64,000 bases of DNA from Blasia pusilla. Its lineage: Eukaryota; Marchantiophyta; Marchantiopsida; Blasiales. The notes below the pieces were generated by a model. The model did not search any database. It was not told where the DNA came from and worked only from the letters and a program-made list of their open reading frames with translations. The position numbers and the translations under genes are program-made. Shown here in pieces: positions 34,801-49,800 of the stretch (position 1 is its first letter; every line of letters begins with the position of its first letter). The stretch covers positions 19,716,001 to 19,780,000 of the forward strand of contig CM114274.1 of assembly GCA_050084515.1 (NCBI GenBank), written 5' to 3'.

Positions 34801-37800
34801 ATCTTCCCTTTGAGATGATGCAGTATGACCAGGATGAAGACTGCATTCTAACTGTCCTCTATGCTGCAGATGGGGAGCGAACCTTCGAAGATGAAATACC
34901 AATTTATGTAAGCTTTGCTTGGCCTTGACAGTTTGGGCTCAACCTAACCTACGCCAAGATAGAGCCTGGTCACTTGGAGTTATTTCAATTTACATTTAAG
35001 CCAAAATCATTCCTGTGAGCAATTTATAGTCTTTTTCTTGAAGTTGACTTCATGATCTGAGAGTCGCTGAAATCATTCCACCTTGAAATTGAACAATTTT
35101 GTACAACGGCTTTTGAAGTAATGGGCTTTTGCAGCGGGCTCAGGCTGTGGGAGACACCGGCACTAGAGGCTCACTTAGTAGTAGTCATAGTTCTCTAAGT
35201 GTTGCTGATATTGTCTCTGCTGTTGGTGAGTTTAGTCGATAAGGGAGAATGCCCCCTTCTTCTTTTTCACGGCTGATTGTGGTCTTCGGGCGTTTGACTC
35301 TTTTGTATTTCCGACGGGTTTTCCATCATGCGTTTTTATTGAGGTTCATCATTCTTTCTTTTGAGGACTTCGGGTAGTATCTAACTCAACAACCACATTT
35401 CGGATCAAGCTGGTGCACCATTCTGGTGAGAGCATTTATAACATCGGTTGAAGCCCTGATGTTCTTAGCCTTAAGATCTAGCATACCTTGCAAATATGTA
35501 GATGACTGGGTACGAGATACTTGGCTGCTCCATGAAGTTAATATTTTTGCCTCAGGTTGTTGGTTTGGGCTGGGTTTTTTGGCTTGCCTACAATCTCTCC
35601 TCTTAGGGCTAAAAATTGGTACTATGACTGCACGGAGTGGCTCATGAAATGGGGAAAATGCATCGGTGACCTACCTACAGCCACCCACCAGGACCTTGCT
35701 GAACAATTACACAACAATTACATTGCCATCAACTGGGGCCGACACCAGCGTCTCTGGGAAAGCAGGGGGAATTCCTCTCACAAAAATGGTGAAAGAATGA
35801 GGCGCTACCACACCCTCATGAACAACTGCAGATCCATGCAGCAAGCCTCCTACATCTCTGCCCCCATTCCCACGTCATACATTAGCGAGATTCAGATGTG
35901 GCTCTACTGACCTGGAGATTGAGAAAGGAAAATTCTCACTGAAGAAAAGGGAGGACAGATTATGTAGATTTTGCAAATCGGGGCTTGTTGATGATGAACA
36001 TCACTACCTCTTCGACTGCACCTTTCACGATCACATTAGGCTTGACTTCCCAGATCTCTTTGTTCACCGAGCTCCCAGGGTCCTCCCGTTCATGACTAGG
36101 CAGAATCAGACTCAGATTGCTAAATTCTTGCATAGTTGTGTGAAGACCAGGGACACTCACCTGGCTCTGAGGACCCCTTAGGCCCTCGCTGGTGCTTGCT
36201 CTTTCTCCAAAATTGTTGTTAAGTCTCAATACTAAGTCCCATGGCCCTGTGGGGTCCCCATGGACAATAAATCTATTCATTCATTCATTCTTATTTTCCG
36301 CGGACCACACCTAGGCTAACAGGCGTCGAGGCACAATGTTACCAGGTTGTTGGAAACTCGTGAGCAGGTTGACATGCATTTATCATGCAGGTCTACAAGA
36401 ACTCTTGTGATGCACACTCACAGGAAATGTTCCTGCATCACGTTACTCTTGTCCACGAGACATGTCAAGTTCGTAGACATCACCCCCTTTCAAATGGTCC
36501 GTCAAAAGACTACAAATCCTCACCGGAACGAATCCACCTCCTGGTTGGCGACCCCAGAAAAGATGGGGTCACAGAACTCAATCCGTGTGAACTCAATACT
36601 AATCCAGGAGTGGAGCATCCACACAAGCCTCACCGAACAGTCACGGATTCAGGAGACGTCCCCTTTCAGGGATCACCTTCCACTGGCCTGTATGAATGCT
36701 TTATCAGATTTATACTAGTCATTACACAATGTCTAGTTTCACACTGACATTCTTACACTCCCACTTAATGACTCAGTTCAAATCTGGCTTATTTTTGTAG
36801 TCCGAGTCTCAAGCGCAAATCTTCATGCTTGGCCCCCGGTAATGCCTTGGTGAAGATATCCGCCACCATGCTTGCAGTAGGGCAGAATTCAACTTAGACT
36901 TCTCCCTCTCTCACTTTGTCGCGGACAAAGTGATGGTGAATCTCCACATGTTTCATCCTGTCATGAAACTTCTGTGCATCAATCAAAGCGATAGCACTTT
37001 GATTATCACAATGAATTACAGTAGCTCCTTGCTTGAAACCAATGTCTCCAAGCAATCTCTGTAACCAAATGGCTTCAGTTGTGCCCCTCGTCAGAGCTGC
37101 GTACTCAGCTTCAGTGCTTGATAAAGCGACTTCTCTGCAGCTTAGAGTTCCAGCTAATACAGCCATTACTTAACAGAAAACAATTTCCTGAAGTTGATCT
37201 TCTTGAATCAAAATCTCCTGCCCAATCAGCATCAGAGTATCCGACTAGATCATCAAGATTTGCAGATTTCTGATACATAGTAGATCTGTTCAATGTTCCT
37301 TTTAGATACCGCATAATCCTTTTAACAGCTTTCCAGTGCTCAAGTCCAGGATTGTGCATATATCGGGCCACATTGCCAACTGCATATGACAAGTCAGGTC
37401 TGGTGCAGATCATGGCCCACATAAGGCTCCCTACTGCACTCTGATATGGCACATCAGTTTCAGGGCAGTCCTCTTCAGTTAGTTTCCTTCCAGTCTCCAT
37501 CGGAATGGAGATTGGCTTGCAATCCTCCATCCGAAACTTCTTAAAGATCTCAGAGATATATCTTCTCTGATCAATGAGAATCCAGCCTTCTTCCTTGTTC
37601 ATTCTAATTCCCATTCCAAGGCACTGCTTGATCTCTCCCAGGTCTGTCATTTCAAATTCTTGACTCAACAAACCCTTTACCCTGTAGAGGGCATTCTGAT
37701 CATTGCTGACAATGACAGTATCATCAACATATAGAGCCAATATCACATACTGCTCTTTGGATCTGATGAAATACAAATTCTGATCGGCAGTTGTTGCCTT

Positions 37801-40800
37801 GAATCCAATCTCAAAGAGATAGGAATCAATCCTTTGAAACCAGAGTCTGGAAGCTAACTCTTTGCAGACTCTGTTTGGATGCTTGGGATCAATCAATCCT
37901 TCTGGCATCTCTAAGTATACTTCGTCCTGAAGCACTTAGATGACTGGATAAGAGATACTTGGCTGCTCCATGAAGTTAATATTTTTGCCTCAGGTTGTTG
38001 GTTTGGGCTGGGTTTTTTGGCTTGCCTACAATCTCTCCTCTTATTTTCCGCGGAGCACACCTAGGCTAACGGGCGTCGAGGCACAATGTTACCAGGGAGC
38101 CACTTCTCAAAAGTTTGTGTTCTCTAGATCTTATGTTCAAGATAGAGTATGCCTTGCGAATATGGAGATGACTGAGTAAGATACCTGACTGTTGTATGAA
38201 GTTAATAGCAACTATTTTTCTCTTCAGTGGTTGGATTTTTTGGTTCTCTCACAATCTGTCTTCTTATTTGCTTTGGTGCATGAACTTGCCTCCCATGCCC
38301 AGCCTAATTGGCGTTGAGGGGGCCTGTTGCTAGGGGGCTACTTCTCAGAAAGTTTCGTGGACAAGACTTTTGTGGTTGGTGATTTTATAGCTTAGAGAGG
38401 TGTTCACTCGTTTGTTCCTGGCTGGTTGTAGCTAGGTGGTGCTTGACTTGTTGAGTCCTCTTAGTTGTTTCTTGACAGGATTCTCTTTTCTCTTCCTGAA
38501 TGATCTCTTCTTATTTCAAAGGTACCCTTTGGGGAATTTTGTGCTCAGTACGATGTGAACTCTGGCCAGCCTATTAAGAAACGTAGAGAGGCCTATCAGC
38601 TGGAGGATCGCTTTAGATTTTTGAAAGACCGGAGGCGCTACATCCTGACGGAGAAAGGTGGACTCATTGTCTGCGGATTACCAGCCATGTCACCCATACA
38701 ATATGAACCCCGGACAACTCTGTACAAGGTAGGTGGCTTCAATCACAGTTGATGGGATGTATTTATTCTGAGTCCAAGATTTGCACTACTAACACCACTT
38801 AATCATATGAGCTATTGATACAATTAGTGACCCATGATAGTGTCACTAAATGTAGTGAGTACGTGAATGTCAACAGGGCATCCCAACGGAAAACAGAAAG
38901 CATATGCAATTATCTATACTTTTATTGTAGAAGCCCATCTTGATTTCCAACATCTGAGCAAATAAGCAACTGACGTATGTCCTGAGTTGGTTAAAATATT
39001 TAGCCGATTTGGTCCTTTGGGGCGACTCTAGAAGTAGTAGTGGAGCCGTAAGTGTGGTGTACCCTTGGTGGTACACATTTCAAATTTTTAAACGTTCCCA
39101 TATTTTTCAACTGTCCTCTTGACAGTTACATGATACTTACCTGCTACAAATACACACTAGTCCCCTGCCCTCCAGCCAAATCGGCACTACCCCAAAGATC
39201 AGACATCTACACTATTATTTCACCCTGCCTTCTCGTGTTTCAAACACTCTTCCGGCCTCATGCCTGTCATTTTCAACCAATAGAAATCCTACAAGGTACA
39301 ATTCTAAATTGCATACTTTTCATGACCCCTTAGTTTCAAATTACCCATCATTTTTCAAACCCGTGCCTTGCATGGGCATCGACTGGTATAAAAAATAGAA
39401 AATTGTCTACAGGCATGCCCCTCAACCCCAAATAGGCACTCGCATATTGAGCAGAAAATAGCTTCCACCACTGTTTTTTTTTTTTTAGTTCATGTACATA
39501 ATACTAGGTGGAAAATGCTTCAGAATTCATAGACTATCATCCTGTTTGCTCATGTGTTGATGTTTAGTATGTCTGATACAAGGGATATGTGGCTGGATAT
39601 CCACGTGCACTGTGATCAAATGTTAGATTCATGAAGAAAGTTTCTCCGACCAAAAGTTAAGATAGGCATTTCTTTGGAGTAAATTGAGGATCTTCATTTC
39701 TCGAAGAATACTTTTTCTTGAGAAAAAAAACATTGGCGAGACTCAGTTAGATTTTATGGAATGTGAAGAGAAAGTACAAGGAAATTATGAGAGGGACTCC
39801 CTCAGCTTAGTTTAATCTTTTGGTAATTGGAGAGTGTTTCCGACAAAAATTCCACCTGCATCCCATTGTTAATTTGGTCATCTAATGTGTGTGGATCACA
39901 TATTAATCTAGATAATACTCCTTTATGAATTCTTAATGTGATAGTTTTTATAGAACTTTTGGAATAAGTCCCATGAGGTTGCTAGCTGTCCCAAAAAATC
40001 TTATCATTGAAAGTAGAAAGTTTAATAGTGTCAATACCATGGCTTGAAGGACGGTAACATTTTCATGATACGAGCCCCACCACCAAGACTTTCTCGTAAC
40101 AAGAATGAGAAGCAACAAGAAAAGTCTGTGGGAGACATCAATACTTCCATGGCCAAAGAAGTAGAGGATAGTGTTAAGTTGAAGAAAAAGAAAGCAGACG
40201 ATGTTTTTGATGTCAAAGTCAAACCTGCCAAAGAGAAGAGTGAATCTCCAGCAGATGAGAGCACAAAATCTGTAAATGAAGAAAAGAAAGGGGAGAAGTT
40301 CAAGAAAAAGAAAGTATCAGAATCTACTTCTCCCCCCTCAATGGATCCTGTTCTGCCTGGAGGCACTAAAGCTATTCCCACGGATGCGAACTCTGATGCT
40401 TCTACTGTATACACCTCGGGTGACACATCCTCAGAAAAACAGAGAATTGTAATGGCCTGCCTGAAGGATGGGCTGATTGCATGCTTTTGTTTTGCTAAGG
40501 ATGGAACTCTGAGTCTTCAAGTTAACATTCCCTTGGGTAAAACATTTGAGATCACCTCTACTGGATTAGTTGTCTTCTTTCCTGTTGAGACTCCGAAAGA
40601 AAAGCTACCCGCAAACACTGTTACAGAAGGGACTCCTGCTTCTCCTCTCGCTGAAGACTGTACTTCATCAAGCCCAGGAGACAATAAAGGAGAAGCTAAG
40701 GACAAGAAGGAAAAAAAGGGAGAAGCTCTTTTTGAGAAGGAAAATCCCGCAGCAACAGGAGGTGGTAAAGAGGAGAAGAAAAAGAAGAAAAAGAAGAAGA

Positions 40801-43800
40801 AAGAAGAGGCCTCTTCTGAAGAGAATTCTCAGTCTGCGAATGATGAAGAAAAAGATCCAAAACCACCAAAATCAAAGGAAAGGTCAGATGAGAAACTTAC
40901 AAATCCAATTGTTTCTGGTGGCTCATCAGCTGTGCAAGTGGATTCCAATGGTGAAACTTTGAAGAAAGAAGATGCAGGAGGGCAATTCTCTGGTAATCTG
41001 AAATTTCTACAAGATATGAATAAGAAGGCTCTAGGGGAGATTGAGGTCTCGCGATGCATTCTCCCATCTGGAAGTGTGATTTGCTTCAAAGAAAATGGAG
41101 GAGTAAAGGTAATGTCCTCACAAACCTTTCTTGAGTTGAGGAGAGGTTGAGGAATGCCTCTTTAAGAGTGGCTTTTAGATGTCCTGTACTGGATTTATAA
41201 ATTGCATTTAAAAAGGTCAGTGAGGAGTTGCCTTTCATTATGCACAGATGTGCTACCAAAGGTCCCTCCTGTTGAAAATTTAGGGCTACTGACACACTGG
41301 TTCTACTTATACTTCTTAGGATCCATTGTGCACAAATCTCCAAGCTTTGCATGCCGAAGGATTTGGTTCATAATTGAGATAATGGAACTGACGTGTCAGA
41401 TATTACTGAATGATGGTAATGTGAGTGATTACCAACCTGTTTCTGGAGAATCTCCCGGTTGGGTTACAACCAACAGCAAGGGATTTACTGTTTTCAAGGT
41501 ACCTTCCCTGACTCTGTTGTTGTTTGCTCTAAATAGGGGCCCTGGTCGAGGGATTCATTTTCTAGAAGTTGGGGGTTTCTCTTGAGAGCGCAAACATTCC
41601 TTTCAAGAAATCTGAGTTGAGTGGACGAGACGAAGCTATCTCAGCATAAGGTGTAAACCACAGATAGGAAGTGATGGGAGGACAGATATGCGTCTTCTGT
41701 ACTGCCCTCACAAGAGTAAAAATAAGAAAACAAATGAACAAATTGTGCTCAAGCATGCAATTGTAGAGAGAGAAAGGGGAATTCCTTGTGTGTAACCCAA
41801 GTTGGCTGGATCTGCTCCGCAGACCTTCCAAACGCTTTGTTCATTACTTTTGACAGAAGTCTCTTCTGTAGAGAATCAGAAATCCAACAGTAAATGTCGT
41901 ATTCTAGTTGCGTAGCTAGACTCCAAATAGCTACGCAACTAGTTGTTAGCTAGTTGTTTCAATTTAATACTACTACAAAGACATCTGGAATCCTGGGAAG
42001 AATTGGGAATATCATGTGAAAAGGATTGACTAGCAGAAGTATCTCCTTGTACAAAGTCAGAACTAGTATCAGCTAGACCATCCATGATTTCAGCTTGTAC
42101 ACGATCAGCAAATCAGTTTCTATCTCTACACTAAATCAGAGCCCTACCTGATGTGACTCTTCTTATTATCTAACAGATACTAAGCAGGATTCTACACAGT
42201 CACACGTTGCACTCACAACACAGATCCTCACATGTCACCAGCTCAGAGATCAGACATGGCTCACATCATTGAGCACAAACAATCTCCATCAGCATGCTAG
42301 ACAAAACGACCTGCCTTCCAGTGACGCACTAGCACAGAAGTTAGTCTCAATCTCCTCTTCCTTCTCTCAGATCACTCTGCAGCAGGGCCAGTGCTGCATG
42401 ACACTCTGAGAGCCTCAGGAGTCCTCACCAAAACCTATGCATACTGTAGAATTGCTTTCTGACTCTAAGCAGATACAATATATACATGAGGGTGAGCACT
42501 TCTGGCCGTTACATCTTCTTGAACAGATCCATACCCTAAGTATCAGATGATGGCTAGCCCTAACTCGAGAATTGCCCTAATTCGAGGTTACCCTAAAAAG
42601 ATAGAGGAACACGAAGTTATCTCCAGCTAACTAAATTAGTATCCAACAAGTTAGTATTTGACTAACTACTTTTAGGGCATGACTAAACTAGATATTAACA
42701 AATTTCAACATATCATAGGTTAATACCATGATCAAGCTCATGGAAAGTAAAACTCCGTGTCATGCATAATTTGTGAAGGTTGAGGACAAACCATCAAAGG
42801 ATATTAATGAACAGCCACCACCTGAAGATGACGGGGTTCAACCTGAAAAGAGCAAGAAATCAAAAGGTGAGCAAGATAAGGAGCAAGTGGCAGAGAAGGA
42901 CAAGGGGAAGAAAGAGAAGGAGAAGAAAGAGAAGCAGAAAGGGAGGGAGAAGAAAGAAAAGGTGCAGAATGCAGGAAAAGAGATGCTGAAGGTAGATGTG
43001 AAAGCCATGGATAGAAAAGGTGTTAAGGAGAAAGCAGGAAACTCCGGAGCTAAGGAAAATGAGAAGTCAGCAAACAGGGAGACAAACAAAGAGAAGCGGG
43101 TGGACCCTAGAATTCTTACAGCAGGAGACAATGCGAGTCCAGGTTCCTTACCAGTTGGTACAACTCCATCCTACGTAGAGTTGCCAAGCAAGGAAGTAAT
43201 TGACATTTTTGATCCAGACACTGGATCTACAATATCAACACGAGAGGACCTGGTAGTTGTTGTAAAGACAGAAGATAAGAGTATTAGTGTGGTGCAGCAT
43301 GCGGATGGAACACACATATATAATGAAGTGAAGGAAATCATTCCTGTGGAACCAAACCCAAGTGTGGGCCAGAAAATGATAGAAGATGTGAAGATATTCA
43401 ACTCCAATGCAACTTTAGCAACGTTTCTGCCATTTTCGAGTAGGAAAGACAGCAAGCCTCTAACAGAAGAGAAGATGCAATTACCTCTAGCAAACAATGG
43501 AAAGTTGGATGGATCTCTAGAGACTAGCAGCAAAATCTATGATGCCCCTTGGAGCAGTGATCCGAAGACCAAATCTGCTCCTGAGGATGCCGTGGTCAGA
43601 GTCAGATTAGTTTCAGAAACAGCCCCAGGTCTTAACCTGGATCCTATGGACCCGTGCAAGAGCCAGGACAGTGCGAAAAGTTTATTGACCACAAATAAAA
43701 ATGACAGACCGCAGATACTTCGCTCTGTCCAGTGGCATGTAAGAAAGGAAGGATTTCCTCATGTCCATGGTAACACCACTGGGGGAGTGGCGGTTGAGTT

Positions 43801-46800
43801 TTCTACAATTGATGGGCAGTACTGTGCAACTTGGTCCAAAGAAAGTGGGCAAATAAGTCTTATGATGCCTGATGGGAGTCTCCTTTTTTCATGTGGGAAG
43901 CTAGTGTACTTAGATCCCTCTGATGGTGCAAAGAGATCCGATCCTAAACAAACCATCCACACTCAGCTAACAAAAGGTCTTCCTTTTATCAACACCAATG
44001 GGCATTACCAATTCAATCTGGTGAGCTAGATCCATGGAACTTTCCTTCCAGTTAGTCTCTGATAATGCAATAGTTGCTTGGGTACATTTTAAACAAGAGA
44101 AAGTTACATTACTTTTGACAGTGAATGTAGTGGATCTTGGAACTCTTAAAGACCACACAAATTGGATTCATCTCTAGTTGTTGCCGGCTCGCAGATCCAA
44201 AATGAACATTTTGAAGTGGTCCCCAGGTTTTAACTTCGAGAGCTTATGTGTATTTGGTGCAGGAGAAAGGGAGCCTTTGCTTCACAAATAACTCCGGAAA
44301 TGGTGTCCTCACAAGTTGGGGTTACAAAATTGACCTCATATCTGGTGGCCGCCTTCCAGAACTTCCCCCAAAAGTCGGATTTGTATCCAAGGGTCAGGGA
44401 ACAACTGAATTCGAAGAGTTGATGAGTCCTAATAATGACCAGATTCCAAACATTGCAAGCTTCAATGACCAGGAAATTAAACCACTCTCCAAAGTGATAC
44501 CAACAATGAAAGACTCTAAGGCAGCTTCATTTAAGGACGGTAAGAAGCCTTCCACAAGAGCCAACAACGATGAGACAGCCAGCAAGGACAACTCTATGAA
44601 AGCCATTATGAATGCAAATAAGGATTCCATGTCAACCTCTAAAGTTCCAGGTTTCCAGACTGCCATACCTGTCAGTTCCGAAACCAAGTTACTGCCTTCA
44701 TCACCTACCTCAGAGGCTGCAAGTTTTGATGCAGAATCTCTTTTTAATGTAACTGATCCTGGACCAGCATCTTGTATCAGTACTGCTAGTCGGCCAGCGT
44801 CTCTTTGTGGTAACGAAGGGACAGAAGAAGATGAACTTCTAGAGTTCTCTCTGGGACCAAGTCCTCGACTTTTTGTCATTCATGAAGGAGGATTTGGATT
44901 TGAAATTATTGACAGGAATGATTTTCAAAAGTATGCATACTCAAAGAAATTTAACAAGGAGTGCACTCGGGTGAAGGAAGACTATGACCAGGTAGGTGTG
45001 GCACTGCACACATTTGTCACAGTGGAACAGAAATCGAAAAAACTAGCAGATATAGCTCTGCAAAAGAAGGAAAGTTTTAGAGCCCCTGATGGACTCAAGT
45101 TATGGTCAAAGAAAGTTTCCGATTTTGCAGAAAGGATAAGGAAGAGAGTTGTGCAATCGAAAATGCAACAGCGAACTAAGTGTGATTGGCTCCAAGTTGA
45201 TCTAGATCTCCCATTTCTACCAAGAGTTATTGCACCAGAGAAGCTTCCTATATTGGCCCTGAACAATGTGACCAACATTCTGTTCCGTCAAGTTTTTGAA
45301 TATCCAGCATTCGAAAAGGAGCAGTTTTGTAAAATGGACAAAATTTTGGAGATTTATACAGAATGGCAAGAGAAAGCCATGATCCTTACAGATGTTGAAA
45401 TGATGACTGACATTCGATCAGCTGAGGAGATCAAGAAGGCAAATGAAATAGCAGATAGAATAAGAGAGGTAAATTTTTCTGCAAAACTCTTTTGGCATTG
45501 CCATCGTTACTGATCTGCATCCAAAAATATCCATTCCCAGTCCTAAGGGAATGCCTCTTTATTACACAAGTAATTCAAGAGTAAAGCCTTCCTAATTTTG
45601 TATCATGTAGTTTGGTGAAATGCTTCCAAGTGTCTGAAATGGTACTCCCTGGAAAGTTCTAGGCAGATTGGAGATTACAGCATATCCTTGATGACCTGTT
45701 GTATTGTAGAAAGAGCCAAGCAATCTTGTTCCAAAAAGGAACTCTTTCTTGTTCAAGAGCCCTATCTTGCGATCCACAATTTAGGCTGTTAATCACAATT
45801 GAGCGATCCTCATGGCTCTATCTGATTCATTCATTCATTCTATCCTGAATCTACATTCTTGTATCTAGATGATAAATTAGTTGGGATGAACAGCCATTGA
45901 AAATTAGGTGACGTTGGTACGTCAATCAGTCATTCTGGAATAGAAGCTATGCTAGTATTCAATCAATTGTAGGGTGTGGCAGAGCAAAAATTACAAGAGG
46001 CGAGAGAGCGTGCGGCAATCGAGGTTCAGCATGCTGCGCTCATTTTCATAGAAATAAGGAAGAGAGATAAGGAGGATGTTGAGGAGCTTGAAAGACTTAA
46101 GCACTGCCTGAAGTCTGAGGCAGAAAAGGATTGGTTGCAATTCAAAGAGCTGAAGAAAGGACCACTTCCATGCAGGCACAAACCTGATTACCTTTTGCAA
46201 ACTAAAGGACCTTATAGACCCTCAAAAGGTCTACGCCTACAATACTTCAAATGTGAAGAAGGGTTGAAGTTCATGTCCCTGCTCAATGTGAGAGCTTATT
46301 TCTGAGTTTTGGATGGTTTCTTCAGATGAACATTTCTGAGGCTATTTTTGCAACATCTTTGAACAATTCTCTGTTTCGTATCCTCTTCAGGTCAAATATG
46401 AATTGAGTTTGTTGTGTGATTTTACGGTTGAATCATGTCATGCTTCAGGCTATCATAAGACTTTGTGGTAAGGTTGGTAGAGAAAATTGTAACTGCTTTG
46501 TCTGTTGTTCATAGTTTCAACGGTGGCCCCCACCTGGTCCAAGAAGGTGGTCTGTGGAGGCTTTACCAGCTGTGTCACCACAGACTTCAGTCTTTGATAG
46601 CTCATCGAAAGATGGGTCAAATAAGGCAAGGAACTCAAGGATCTTTCTCTTCAACTTTGCTCAGTAGATCTTTAACAGCAGTAAAGAATTTCCATGCATT
46701 TCCTTTGAGTGTAGAAGTCTTTGCTGAATTGTAGGTTCACCAAGTCAGAACACTTCCATTCATGTTGCTTTCTGATACCCTGTTATGGTTATCTGAGCGT

Positions 46801-49800
46801 CAGAAACAAAGGCACTGAAAATTAAGCTAATCCAACAGCACAAATTTAGTAGAAATGTGGATAGCTGAGAATCCTTTGCGCACATGCTGACGGTCTTGCA
46901 CAATGCTCTGAGACACTCAGAGATGAGGGCGAAAATGCATTTACAACCATATATACAGACAAGGCTTAGGTGGGAGACACATGAATGAATGTTGTAACAC
47001 CAACAGGGGGGAAAGGGGGCTATTAGGAACTGATAGAACAATGTCAGCAGTATTTTGGTTGAACAGTCGATGCATGACTAGGAATATGATAGTAACAGAA
47101 GCCAGAAGTGTCGAAAAGAAGGTACCCATATGAAATATTATAGTCCCATTACTGACGCACTGAAGCAAATTCAAAGCTCTTTAAACTGATTGCTATAAAC
47201 ATGAAAGCACTCGGAGTCTGGGAAACAACCTGGAATAGTTCAGATAAGTCCCTTTTGATTCTTCCATGGAAACTACAATTGAAAAGCAGGTGCTGGTCAT
47301 TGTTAATGCTCGCCGAAATTTACTGTATCAAGGGTCTCTCTCATTTTAGTGTGCAAAAACTCAAAGGAAGAAAGGGAGAGGGGTTGCAGGACTCACCTGA
47401 TGCTTATGAGTTCCCTGAGAGACAACCACCACTGCCTGATGCTGCACCGAAAATCACACCAGAGGTCTGCGTCATGGAGGAATGGTTGAAAGAGGTATGA
47501 ATCGTCCTAATTAAGATCCCGAAAATCACACCAGAGGCCTGCGTTATGGAGGAATGGTTGAAAGAGGTATGAATCGTCCTAATTAAGATCGGAAAACTGT
47601 GAGCTGTTCTTTAAGATCTGCATCGACTCGGATTCTGGAATAGCTCAAACAGGATACGAAACAGAGAAATGCTGAATGACCTAGCATGGGATTGAGTCAT
47701 TCAGCAACCCTATTTTGGATGAGTTGTTGAATCACATACTGTTGTTCGGAGCCATGGGCGGCCAGACACCCTTGAAAAGCCATTGTTGAATATTCACCAC
47801 CTGAATTGGAATGCAAGATACCCTCATTCCTTTCTAGACCTAACCCGTCTTGCTACAGTGACCTACAAATTAGCAGACAGACACACCTTAGCTTTGATTT
47901 ATTTATGGCTGTCAATGTCTGATTGGCCTCTCTTGCCTTTCCTGTCTGTCAACATTTTCTGGTAACTTACTGTTGGATGAAATGACGAGACAGAGATCAA
48001 CAAAGAGTTCAGGTGTGAAAAAGAAGCTTGTAATGAACATTCATCATTAGATATAGGAATAGATTCAGGTTTTATAGGGAGGGACGCAGTTTCCAGACCA
48101 TAAGCAGATTGTAGGTAGAGACCAAGAGGTTTGTCTAGGATGGTACATGGGAGCAGCTTATTCTCCTGGAGATGAATCCAGATCTACGGATCATTAGCGA
48201 ATCAAGAACCTAGATTGAAATGCCATGGATAGCATATATTGTAATCCTGTGGTGTGGGCATTGCATCTGATTATGGACAGAGATTTTACTGAGGGCCTGT
48301 CAGAGCCTTGCGACATAGACCCCGCACCCTGGTTGGACTGTGCTAGAGACTGGGATGGGTGTAGAGAAAAGAAGTGAAGAAGGTACCATATGAGAGGAGG
48401 GAGACACTCTCATGTAGTGCGAGTGCAGACCATACAATGTACTGGTGCGGAGCTTCCAAGTGTCAACCAGGACGCTCTTTACATCACCATCTTCTTTACC
48501 TGTTGGGATCCCCAATACACAATACTTACCAGTGCAGCAGCTTTGGGCAGTGAATCAAGGCTGCTAAATGTGTTGTACAGTTCTGGTGTTTCCAGCCTAG
48601 CAATATCCGCAGATGCTCTTGCTCTTTGTGTTATGAATGTTGTGCAGGAGACCAAGTAGTGACTAGTGCCCAAGGATGCCCTTGGGCAGGGCCACATACT
48701 CTGCACACAAGGTTGCGTTGTTCTTGGCCTTGACACATGTGAACTACACTCTGTATGGCAATGTCTGCCTTGAGTTTCAAGGACCACTATTTGACATCTC
48801 AGCCACATGTTTTCAATTTCCTGCCGACAGCAATCTCAGCAGTATCTGTGACTCATGGGAGCATGGAGTGACAGTAATACCATGTCCACGGTTATTCTTG
48901 TGAACCCAAAGGTCTTGGCAGTACATTCAATGAAAGTGTCATATGCCAAGAAATTTTCTTCCAGCTTACTGACGTACACCTTCTTGTTCCCCTCATCTTG
49001 GAAGTCCTCTATCCTCCGCTTTTTTTATCACTCTCTTCACTAGTTTGGACTAGCATTCTAGTCTTTGTTGCACTCTGTCCAGACCAGCAAGTGATTGAAT
49101 CTTCCAATGTCTGTGGTATCCACTGTGATTTTTCCTCGGGGTGTGTGGAGTTCCTCATCCACAGCTATGAGTCCACAATTGAGCTTACATTCTCCTTGAA
49201 GTTGAGCCAGGTCCAAGCAGGGGAGCCCACCTTATGCCTACCATTTCGTGTCAGCAATCGTAGTTCCTCAACATCCTGACCAGCTGTGTGCCATTTCATC
49301 ACTCTCACATCTCCAAACATCTCAATCTCCGCCTGGGTGTCAGTGTCTCGCCCCACCCAACAGTTGAAGTCTCCCTGCAGGACTACGTTCCCCTTTCTCT
49401 GGAACTGAAGGCAATCAGTTTTCACACTATCAAACACTTCCTCTATTACAGCAGCAGCTTCATTATTTGTGGACATGTAAACACATCTAGTGTACATGTC
49501 TCTTGAGTTGCACTCTGCTCGGACTTTGACCCATGTGCTGTGTTCATACTCTAGCCCTGTGCTGATGATCTCGCACCTGTCTACCATGACGTCTCTAAAG
49601 AAGAAGCCAACACCTTTCATACCTCTGCTGTTGTCAGCCTGTGTGCTGCAATTCTTTCCAAACCATGCGTAGTGTGGTAAGGGGGGTATCTCCATTCCTG
49701 ACCACTGCATATATGGATTTGATTTTTTAGCAAAACATCAGCAACCTCAAGCTGATTCATCGGATGGGTCAATCCACAAAAGTTCCAGGTGCCCAAACTG

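Larger units (their letters stand above)
35474..38370. repeat. Tandem repeat of about 200 bp, split by a LINE and a copia fragment
   Basis: Three units: 35474-35607 continuing at 36287-36345; 37937-38135; and 38140-38370. Shared blocks are gatgactgg-ta, gagatacttggctgctccatg, a cctcaggttgttggtttggg block, caatctctcctctta, and gcctaggctaac/gcctaattggcg with gggcgtcgaggc-type sequence. Unit 1 is interrupted after ctctta by the LINE 3' end. The junction of units 1 and 2 is occupied by the copia fragment. Confidence 0.7.
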
